From positions 1 through 5,267 of the forward strand of contig CAIWVX010000395.1 in assembly GCA_903916205.1 (NCBI GenBank): 5,267 nucleotides of DNA. The letters are read 5' to 3'. This document shows positions 1-5,267 of the stretch, piece after piece (the first letter of the stretch is position 1; every line of letters begins with the position of its first letter). The notes under the pieces were generated by a model. That model was not told the DNA's origin. It saw only the letters and a list, made by a program, of their open reading frames with translations, and made no database searches. The position numbers and the translations under genes were made by a program. Source of the DNA: an uncultured beta proteobacterium. Its GTDB lineage: Bacteria > Pseudomonadota > Gammaproteobacteria > Burkholderiales > Rhodocyclaceae.

Positions 1-279
1 AAACTCTTCGAGTCGGGCGTTACAGGCACGCATCTCAGCCGCGCTAAGTTCTTTGCCGCGCAATTCAGACGTGAGTTCAAGCGTCAGATGCTGGTAACGC
101 GCACCGCGCTCACAAATGCTGGCCGCAAGATGGGTCGGCAGGGTGCCGATGACCAAATCGCCAGCGGCAAGGGTGCTCGCGTCAAAATCATCAACAATCC
201 GGGCATCATCGGACAGCAGTCCTTCTTCGCGCGCCCAGTCGATAGCGCCTTGATGGCGGGTAACAAAGGTGATGGTCAT
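1..279 (-). CDS. csx16: Csx16 family protein, copy 2, 3' end beyond the window
   Basis: There are 93 codons from ATG 279 to the left edge with no stop, so the C-terminus is outside the window; from the length of copy 1 perhaps 10-15 residues are missing. The same signature is present: TFVTRHQGAIDWA (4-16), AGDLVIGTLPTHLAASICE (39-57), RGARYQHLTLEL (58-69) and LRGKELSAAEM (73-83), with NARLEEF at the edge. By hand alignment it shares about 45 of 91 aligned positions with copy 1, with a two-residue indel around residue 23-31, so it is an old duplicate or an independently gained paralogue, not a recent copy. AGGA lies seven bases before the ATG. It is separated from copy 1 by 115 bp, so it may be expressed differently from the rest of the operon. 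Confidence 0.9.
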   Translation of the reverse strand, partial: MTITFVTRHQGAIDWAREEGLLSDDARIVDDFDASTLAAGDLVIGTLPTHLAASICERGARYQHLTLELTSELRGKELSAAEMRACNARLEEF

Positions 280-394
280 GGCGGTGTCCTTGATTCGTTA
301 AGTTGATTGAACAAAAAGCGGGGGATGCGCCGCACCCCATCGGGTTAGCCGCCAATAAATACGGATACTTTCAGATTGATGTGCGGTAGGTCGC
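280..394. other. Intergenic gap between csx16 copies
   Basis: These 115 bp are the longest non-coding stretch in the window. They hold the hairpin with U-run at 313-338 and, next to copy 2, its ribosome binding site. I looked for a sigma-70-like promoter facing copy 2 and found no pair of boxes I would defend. Confidence 0.6.
313..338 (-). terminator. Candidate intrinsic terminator or attenuator between the csx16 copies
   Basis: Read on the minus strand, a GC-rich hairpin is followed at once by a U-run. GGGG (338-335) pairs with CCCC (324-321), and TGC (334-332) pairs with GCA (328-326). The loop is GGC and there is one bulged U at 325. CGC and five Us (317-313) follow. The stem has seven pairs, so it is short and imperfect, and the U-run is short. 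It could end or reduce transcription after csx16 copy 1, but chance formation in GC-rich DNA is possible. Confidence 0.35.
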
Positions 395-709
395 TTATCC
401 ATGCGGGTTCTGGTGTTTTGCTTTGGCGGTGATGGTGTATTCCTCCAGCCGAGGATTGTAGTGGGTGAGTTCTTCGGCGGAGAGTTCCTTGCCACGCGCC
501 TGTGCCGATAAGTCGAGCGACAGGTTGACATAGCGCGCCCCTGCAGCGCACACGGCCGCCGCCAGATGCACCGGTAGCGAGCCGATCACGGTGTCGCCAC
601 GGGCCACTTCCGCCGGGTCAAAATGCACACAGTAGCGGTCGATCACCAGCCGCTGCTGCTCAGCCCAGCGGCGTGCACCGGGGTGGCGGGTGATGAACCA
701 GGTGCTCAT
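395..709 (-). CDS. csx16: Csx16 family protein, copy 1 (probable cyclic-oligoadenylate ring nuclease)
   Basis: This is a complete protein of 104 residues. It matches the CRISPR-associated Csx16 (VVA1548-like) family: WFITRHPGARRWA (4-16), ARGDTVIGSLPVHLAAAVC (36-54), GARYVNLSLDL (57-67) and RGKELSAEEL (72-81), with R87-L-E-E after. Csx16 is found almost only in type III loci and has been reported, as I recall, as a ring nuclease that breaks down cyclic tetra-adenylate, thus switching off the ancillary effector. Which residues are catalytic I cannot state; the TRH motif, H48 and R72-G-K-E are kept in both copies here. Translation is likely coupled to cmr6: ATG 709 overlaps the cmr6 stop by 4 bp and no strong ribosome binding site is seen. 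The last ten or so residues (KAKHQNPHG) form a basic, probably disordered tail. Confidence 0.92.
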   Translation of the reverse strand: MSTWFITRHPGARRWAEQQRLVIDRYCVHFDPAEVARGDTVIGSLPVHLAAAVCAAGARYVNLSLDLSAQARGKELSAEELTHYNPRLEEYTITAKAKHQNPHG

Positions 710-1920
710 GCGGATAGAACCGATTTAACGAACAGCGTCATTTGGTAGGGTTCGTCCTTCTCGGGTTTTTTCTTGTCGGATTTTTCGCGCCATTGGCCAT
801 TGGCGTTCATCTGGGCTTGCAAGCGCTGCGCGATTTGGCGGGCCTCTTCGTCTTGCCAGTGCTTTTTTTTCAAGGCGTTGAACAGCGCTTTCAACTCGGA
901 TTGGTCTTTGGGTTTGTCTGCGAGAACACTCTCGATGCTGCGCTCAAACGGTGACAGGCTGTCGAGATGCGCTTGTTTGGTTTGTTCTTCTTTGACTCGG
1001 CGTTGCTCGGCGACTTGTTTTTCGTCGTCTTTGCGTTGGGATTCCAGAGCGGCGGTGTCGACTTTCATGCGCCCGTAGCCGACCGCTGTTTTTGCGCCAA
1101 AGCCGAGCCACTTGCCGGCATGGGTAAAGGCGGCTTCGATCAGTTGGCACCAGCGGGCTTGCAGTTCCGGGTCAAGACGCGCCAGATTGCATTCAACGTG
1201 GAAGGTGAAGCGGGCTTCAGCGGCAACAGCGAGGAAGGTGATCGGCTTCGGTGCTTTGTTGGTGTTGGGCGTTGTTCCGTCTTGATAATAGTCGCGGTGG
1301 TGCGGGGTCATGATTTCGACGCAGAGCAAAGCTTTGTCGTTTTTGATCGAGGTGGGCGGTGTGGGGAAGACATCCCAGAAGCGCAGTGCGCCTTGCAGGG
1401 GGTTGCTGTCGCGGGTGTCGTCGTCTTCTTCTTCGCCGGGGCCAAACAGGGCGCGAATGGCTTCGGCGCTCCAGCCTTGGGTGTCATCGTCCCAACCGCC
1501 GCTCAGGAGTTCTTTGGCGGCTTTGCGGATCACGCCTTTTACGCCGGAGCCGGGCAGGTAAGGCAAGCCGTAGGGCGTGAGAAAGGAAAAGCCGTTTTCC
1601 AGCGGGTGCTCGTTGCCAAGCCCAGTGGCGAAGGGGGCAGAGGCGATGGCCAGGTAGGTGAAGATGGGCGTTGTCAGGGCGTGTGCTTCGGCCTTTTGGC
1701 GGGCCGTCAGTGCGGTGAGGAGATCGCGGGAGTGCTTGGGCAGTTGCGAAACCTTTCCAAGAACGTAAGCGTTCGCAGAAAGTCGTTTGCCGTTTATTTC
1801 GATTTCAGTCTGTTTTTTCCAGTCCTTATCATCTCCCCAGCCTGCGTAATAAAGGTTAAAACGATGGCCTGGGGCAGCTTGGTCAATATCCTTAAGGTAA
1901 GCGGGGTTTGCTGATCTCAT
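706..1920 (-). CDS. cmr6: Cmr6, RAMP subunit (Cas7 group) with long charged C-terminal extension
   Basis: Cmr6 sits near the 3' end of the crRNA, at the end of the Cmr4 filament next to Cmr1. The core (about 1-287) shows the family pattern: FATGLGNEHPLENGFSF (97-113), PYGLPYLPGSGVKGVIR (116-132) and the C-terminal glycine loop WLGFGAKTAVGYGRM (271-285). An acidic run, EEEDDD (163-168), lies in a loop. The protein has 404 residues, longer than the common length of roughly 250-320. The excess is a hydrophilic tail (about 288-404): a Glu/Lys/Gln-rich likely coiled coil (292-317), a helical stretch with HWQDEEARQIAQRL (354-367), then a Lys-rich linker and a short hydrophobic end (QMTLFVKSVL). The ATG at 1920 lies 2 bp after cmr5 and has AGGA about eight bases upstream. 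The stop overlaps the next start (ATGA). Confidence 0.95.
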   Translation of the reverse strand: MRSANPAYLKDIDQAAPGHRFNLYYAGWGDDKDWKKQTEIEINGKRLSANAYVLGKVSQLPKHSRDLLTALTARQKAEAHALTTPIFTYLAIASAPFATGLGNEHPLENGFSFLTPYGLPYLPGSGVKGVIRKAAKELLSGGWDDDTQGWSAEAIRALFGPGEEEDDDTRDSNPLQGALRFWDVFPTPPTSIKNDKALLCVEIMTPHHRDYYQDGTTPNTNKAPKPITFLAVAAEARFTFHVECNLARLDPELQARWCQLIEAAFTHAGKWLGFGAKTAVGYGRMKVDTAALESQRKDDEKQVAEQRRVKEEQTKQAHLDSLSPFERSIESVLADKPKDQSELKALFNALKKKHWQDEEARQIAQRLQAQMNANGQWREKSDKKKPEKDEPYQMTLFVKSVLSA

Positions 1921-1922
1921 GA

Positions 1923-2306
1923 TTATTTCCTGCCGATTGCTGCGGCAAATTGGCGAATCCAGCGTAATACGAGGAGTGATTCCTCTGTCGCTTGTCGGTA
2001 AAACTGACGGTTAGGGTTATTAAGTAGTTTGTCCATGAGTGATTCAAAACACATCACGCCAGACAACTCTTCTGGGAAACGTTGTATAAGCCATTCGCGC
2101 AAATGCTTTAGTAATTCGTCATGTTTTTTTGCATTGTAGAAACAAAGTGTTTGCATCAGGCCGTTGTTCATGATCAGCGCCGGGGCAGCTTTCGCAAGGT
2201 TGACAAAGGCTTCGTCACATCCTTGAACACAAGCCCACGCAAAATGCGAGCGGCGTTGTTCCAGCGTCATGGCGGGCTTTTTCGGGGTGTTGTTGGTTGT
2301 GCTCAT
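1923..2306 (-). CDS. cmr5: Cmr5, small subunit of the type III-B complex (Cas11 group)
   Basis: This is a 127-residue, mostly helical protein, typical in size for Cmr5. Cmr5 copies stack along the inner groove of the Cmr4 filament and stabilise the crRNA-target duplex; there is no catalytic activity. The recognisable core is LEQRRSHFAWACV (15-27), then AKAAPALIMNNGLMQTLCFY (38-57), a pattern shared by Cmr5 proteins. Further helices follow to the C-terminal RWIRQFAAAIGRK. The start at 2306 is chosen because AGGAGG lies five bases upstream, overlapping the cmr4 stop. An in-frame extension to 2447 would add 47 codons inside cmr4 with the Ser/Thr/Arg/Pro-rich composition of a shadow frame, so it is rejected. 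The gene looks lower in GC than cmr4. It ends 2 bp before cmr6. Confidence 0.95.
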   Translation of the reverse strand: MSTTNNTPKKPAMTLEQRRSHFAWACVQGCDEAFVNLAKAAPALIMNNGLMQTLCFYNAKKHDELLKHLREWLIQRFPEELSGVMCFESLMDKLLNNPNRQFYRQATEESLLVLRWIRQFAAAIGRK

Positions 2307-2311
2307 CGTTC

Positions 2312-2316
2312 CCTCC

Positions 2317-2317
<1 letters not shown>
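2312..2317 (-). promoter_or_regulatory. Ribosome binding site of cmr5, overlapping the cmr4 stop
   Basis: AGGAGG on the minus strand begins with the last base of the cmr4 TGA and lies five bases before ATG 2306. It decides the cmr5 start in favour of 2306 over the longer in-frame extension, and its position suggests re-initiation after cmr4. Confidence 0.85.
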
Positions 2318-3246
<929 letters not shown>

Positions 3247-3651
3247 TTAGACCGTAAAGTTAAGAACGCGCAGCGCATCGCCTGCGGCACGTTCTAGGCG
3301 CTGGTCATTGCTCCAGAATTCAGCACAACGCCCCTCGATCGCGGCGGCCAAGTGAAGCGCATCGGGTGTTTTTAGACCATATTCGGCACGTAAGGCCGTG
3401 GCACGTTCAAATACTTCTCGGCCCATGAAAATAGGATCGGTTACGGGGTCGTTAAAGAATTGATCGAAGCGGTCCAGTAAAGGTCGGTTGTTTTCTCGCA
3501 ACGGTTTAACGCGTGTTTCCATCCGTGTCAGATCGGTCCAGCAGATCTGGGCGCCCGAGTGTTCGCCAAGTAATCTGCGGAGCTGGTTTTCATAGACGGG
3601 ATTACGCTCTACGAGATAGATGACGATGCAAGCATCAAGATAGAGTCGCAT
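3247..3651 (-). CDS. vapC: PIN-domain ribonuclease toxin (VapC-like)
   Basis: This protein of 134 residues matches the usual VapC length. The four acidic positions of the PIN fold are all visible: D6 in MRLYLDACIVIYLVE, E45 in TRMETRVKP, D97 in KTPDALHLAAA, and D116 in WSNDQRLE. It is therefore expected to be an active, metal-dependent RNase; VapC toxins generally cut tRNA or rRNA and stop translation until the antitoxin binds them. The true substrate cannot be told from sequence. The ATG at 3651 lies 2 bp after the antitoxin stop and has GGGGAG eight bases before it; an upstream in-frame TTG (3666) overlaps the antitoxin and is less likely. No CARF or SAVED sensor domain is present, so nothing in the protein itself points to activation by cyclic oligoadenylate. 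Its place between cmr3 and cmr4 is unusual. Confidence 0.9.
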   Translation of the reverse strand: MRLYLDACIVIYLVERNPVYENQLRRLLGEHSGAQICWTDLTRMETRVKPLRENNRPLLDRFDQFFNDPVTDPIFMGREVFERATALRAEYGLKTPDALHLAAAIEGRCAEFWSNDQRLERAAGDALRVLNFTV

Positions 3652-3653
3652 TC

Positions 3654-3902
3654 TTAGTCTCCCCAAGAATCGCGTTCTTCGCGAATTTGTGCTTCGATCT
3701 CTTCGACCGACCGGCCGCTGGGCGGGAGCGTGTCTAACCAGTCAAAAAGCCTTTGCTGGGACGCTTGGGGGGGGGCTGGGCGTGGGGCCTCCGATTTTGT
3801 CAAAACAATCACTTCTGCTTTGCCCACAGGGAAAGAGGGCGGTAATTCGACGATCAAGCGGTGGTCTGCGGTGACGGTGGTTTCGTATTTGTGGGCATAC
3901 AT
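3654..3902 (-). CDS. Antitoxin of a PIN-toxin (VapBC-like) module
   Basis: This is a small protein of 82 residues directly upstream of a PIN-domain gene, the usual VapB-VapC order. The N-terminal part (about 4-35) looks beta-rich, with a VELPPSFPVGKAEVIVL stretch (18-34) that loosely recalls a short AbrB/MazE-like fold. A Pro/Gln-rich linker (about 38-50) follows. The C-terminal part (51-82) holds RLFDWLDTLPPSGRS and an acidic helix ending EERDSWGD, the kind of tail that wraps and inhibits a PIN toxin. I recognise the general family but not a named member. ATG 3902 is chosen because GAGGAG precedes it by eight bases. An in-frame start 12 codons upstream (3938) would overlap cmr3 and lacks comparable support. 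The gene begins 2 bp after cmr3 and ends 2 bp before the toxin gene. Any autoregulatory operator would have to lie inside cmr3; I see no clear one. The linker is encoded across a run of nine Cs. Confidence 0.8.
   Translation of the reverse strand: MYAHKYETTVTADHRLIVELPPSFPVGKAEVIVLTKSEAPRPAPPQASQQRLFDWLDTLPPSGRSVEEIEAQIREERDSWGD
3767..3775 (-). repeat. Nine-base C homopolymer in the antitoxin gene
   Basis: The coding strand has nine consecutive Cs spanning codons 43-46 (Ala-Pro-Pro-Gln) of the antitoxin, in the linker between its N-terminal part and the acidic C-terminal part. Such tracts are prone to slipped-strand changes; a one-base change here would replace everything after about residue 45, including the presumed toxin-binding tail. 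Confidence 0.9.
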
Positions 3903-3904
3903 GC

Positions 3905-4951
3905 TTAGTTCTCCTCGGCCCAAGGGGCCACGTGGCAATGGTTAAACCCTTCAGCACGGCAGCTTGGGTCGTCGATTAATAGGCCATTATCGGCCAATGT
4001 GCGTAGCGCGGCGAGGTCGGCAAGCTTGCCGTACCAGTAGACGCTGCCGGTTGGGGCGATGCGTTGCGCGGGCTTGGGTTGTTTGAGGTGAACATCCCAG
4101 CCAGAGAGGGTTTCGGCACGGCTGACCGACGCGGCCAGCAGGGTGGCCGGGATGCCTTCCGGTTGCCAGCCCGCAGGAAAAATCCCCGGCGTGGTGAGGA
4201 TGAGCCGAAAACGTCCTTCTCGCTCAATGCGCGCCCAGTCGGTGGCCGGGAGCGGTGCGCTGACGGCGCAGACTCTGGCCGCACGACCATCGCCGCCAAG
4301 GCGCACCAAATTGCCGTCAAGCAGGCGGCGCTGATGGCCGGTGCTGCTGGCAATGAAGCCTACGTTGTGGCGCAGGGCGACGGTTTCTGTAGTGTAGATT
4401 TTTCCCTCAGCCGCGCTGCGTGTGGTGGGGTTAAGCGCGATGCCGAGCCGGGAATCGGTCTGCCACAACGCGCTAGAACGAAGCAGATGTGTTCGGGTGA
4501 TGGGCTGGCCGGATAGCCAGGCGGCAATGCCTTGTTCATTGAGCCACAAACCATTTTGGGGTTTACCGGGTTGGTTGGCGCTCAGGGTCGGCACTTGGGG
4601 AAGGGTGTAGCTGCTGGCGATGCCCGTTGGCAGTGTGCATGGGCTCAGGTAGGTGGCATCGCTCAAGTCATCGGCGGTGACGATAACGTCGGCGGGGAGC
4701 GGCCAGAAGACTTCGACTTTGCCGGGCCGTGTTTGGCGAGCCAGTCCGAAGCGGCAGAGGTGGAATTGGGCCAGCGATTCGAGTGTTTCGCCTTCCGCCA
4801 TTAAGCGCGAACGCAGTGCGCCAGCGGCCATTGATGGCCAAGGCGGCATCAGCGATTCGCCATGGTCTCCCGCACCGCCAAAGAGCTTGTTGCCGCGCAG
4901 GTAGAGCACGTCGAGCGGTTCGATAAAGAGGGTGTTTTGTTTCAGGGTCAT
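3905..4951 (-). CDS. cmr3: Cmr3, type III-B RAMP subunit (Cas5 group)
   Basis: This is a complete gene of 348 codons, a usual length for Cmr3. In the Cmr complex Cmr3 sits beside Cmr2/Cas10 and binds the 5' repeat-derived handle of the crRNA; it has no nuclease activity of its own. The N-terminus has the family pattern: FIEPLDVLYLRGNKLFGG (residues 9-26), followed by a PPWPSMAAGALRSRL stretch (36-50), as in other Cmr3 proteins. Later come a segment rich in hydrophobic strands and the TTETVALRHNVGF region (187-199). Near the C-terminus GSVYWYGKL (302-310) fits the last strand of the second RRM-like fold. The ATG at 4951 overlaps the upstream stop by 4 bp and has GGAG seven bases before it. The last codons (GAG GAG AAC TAA) also form the ribosome binding site of the next gene. 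Confidence 0.93.
   Translation of the reverse strand: MTLKQNTLFIEPLDVLYLRGNKLFGGAGDHGESLMPPWPSMAAGALRSRLMAEGETLESLAQFHLCRFGLARQTRPGKVEVFWPLPADVIVTADDLSDATYLSPCTLPTGIASSYTLPQVPTLSANQPGKPQNGLWLNEQGIAAWLSGQPITRTHLLRSSALWQTDSRLGIALNPTTRSAAEGKIYTTETVALRHNVGFIASSTGHQRRLLDGNLVRLGGDGRAARVCAVSAPLPATDWARIEREGRFRLILTTPGIFPAGWQPEGIPATLLAASVSRAETLSGWDVHLKQPKPAQRIAPTGSVYWYGKLADLAALRTLADNGLLIDDPSCRAEGFNHCHVAPWAEEN
3911..3916 (-). promoter_or_regulatory. Ribosome binding site of the antitoxin, inside the cmr3 3' end
   Basis: GAGGAG on the minus strand encodes Glu346-Glu347 of Cmr3 and also lies eight bases before the antitoxin ATG at 3902. It fixes the antitoxin start and shows that its translation signal is built from cmr3 coding sequence, so the two genes are probably coupled. 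Confidence 0.75.
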
Positions 4952-5267
4952 GTTGGCGCTCCAGTGCGGCCTTCGCGGGCGAGAAATTCAGCGACAGCTA
5001 ACAGGTCGCGGACGATGACGGCGGGTTCGACGCCCGGTTTTTTGGCCGCGAGTTGGGCTGAGGCGATTTGGCAGGCGGTTTGCGCCAGTGCCACGCCGAG
5101 CGGGGCGTTGTTTTTGCTGCACTGACGCCCCAATTGCTGGGCAAGGTTGGCGGCCAGCAGGCTTTGCAGGGCTTCTCTACCAATCTGCGCCATGGTCGGC
5201 AAGCCTTCCAGCCAGCCTTGGGTGAGGTAAGCGGCGCGGCGCGAAGTTGGCCCGGCAAAAAGGTAGA
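4948..5267 (-). CDS. cmr2: Probable Cmr2 (Cas10) large subunit, C-terminal fragment
   Basis: Only the last 105 codons are in the window; the frame stays open through the right edge, so the true start lies outside. The visible protein is helix-rich and alanine/leucine-rich, running from YLFAGPTSRRAAYLTQGW to a C-terminus of RDLLAVAEFLAREGRTGAPT. A helical end of this kind fits the C-terminal domain of Cas10/Cmr2. The palm (GGDD) and HD domains that would prove identity are not visible. The call rests mainly on position: cmr2 very often directly precedes cmr3, and here the TGA stop overlaps the cmr3 ATG (ATGA), which indicates translational coupling. In characterised Cmr complexes this subunit contacts Cmr3 at the crRNA 5' end and makes cyclic oligoadenylate when target RNA binds. 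Another helical Cas subunit is possible but less likely. A TTG at 5202 is not taken as a start because the open frame continues upstream with similar composition. Confidence 0.68.
   Translation of the reverse strand, partial: YLFAGPTSRRAAYLTQGWLEGLPTMAQIGREALQSLLAANLAQQLGRQCSKNNAPLGVALAQTACQIASAQLAAKKPGVEPAVIVRDLLAVAEFLAREGRTGAPT

Noticed and set aside
294..304. An 11-bp match (ttcgttaagtt) shared with 3227-3237, lying 15-20 bp upstream of csx16 copy 2 and cmr4 respectively
   Set aside because: In a 5.3-kb window a few 11-bp matches are expected by chance, and the flanks do not align; the coincidence of both lying in the two main gaps is not enough.
88..306. A 72-codon plus-strand frame, and a second minus-strand frame at 84-266
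   Set aside because: Both are shadows of csx16 copy 2, whose family motifs are read in the frame starting at 279.
967..1914. A 315-codon open frame on the plus strand opposite cmr6
   Set aside because: It lies wholly antisense to the well-supported cmr6, shows Gly/Phe/Val-rich shadow composition with no recognisable motif, and has no own ribosome binding site that I can defend.
4064..4516. A 150-codon plus-strand frame opposite cmr3
   Set aside because: It is the mirror of a clear Cmr3 coding sequence; its Arg/Gly/Ala-rich product resembles no family I know.

Overview
The window is part of a type III-B (Cmr) CRISPR-Cas operon, read entirely from the minus strand (right to left in these coordinates). 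In transcription order it holds: the 3' end of a probable cmr2 (cas10), cmr3, a two-gene PIN-toxin/antitoxin module, cmr4, cmr5, cmr6, and two tandem, diverged copies of csx16. The second csx16 runs off the left edge. Codon use is moderately GC-rich, and Csx16 is, as I recall, mostly found in Gram-negative bacteria. A beta- or gammaproteobacterium is therefore plausible, but no marker gene fixes the host.

From the right: 5267-4948 is the C-terminal part of the large subunit, which overlaps cmr3 (4951-3905) by ATGA. The antitoxin gene (3902-3654) starts 2 bp after cmr3, and the PIN ribonuclease gene (3651-3247) starts 2 bp after the antitoxin. After a 39-bp gap come cmr4 (3207-2317), cmr5 (2306-1923), cmr6 (1920-706) and csx16 copy 1 (709-395), with junctions between a 4-bp overlap and a 10-bp gap. 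A 115-bp gap with a hairpin and U-run separates copy 1 from csx16 copy 2 (279 to beyond 1). Apart from this gap and the 39-bp one, the window is essentially all coding. No CRISPR array, tRNA, rRNA or insertion sequence is visible.

How the parts should work together, from knowledge of the families: Cmr2/Cas10 and Cmr3 hold the 5' handle of the crRNA, Cmr4 forms the backbone that cuts target RNA, Cmr5 fills the minor filament, and Cmr6 is near the 3' end of the crRNA. On target binding Cas10 can make cyclic oligoadenylates, and Csx16 is a ring-nuclease family that removes such messengers. Two csx16 genes imply that an oligoadenylate-activated effector is encoded nearby, outside this window. Cmr1, Cas6, Cas1/Cas2 and the array are also not seen here.

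The most unusual points are the toxin-antitoxin pair embedded between cmr3 and cmr4, the tandem csx16 paralogues (about half identical), a nine-C homopolymer inside the antitoxin gene, and a Cmr6 with a charged C-terminal extension of roughly 115 residues.
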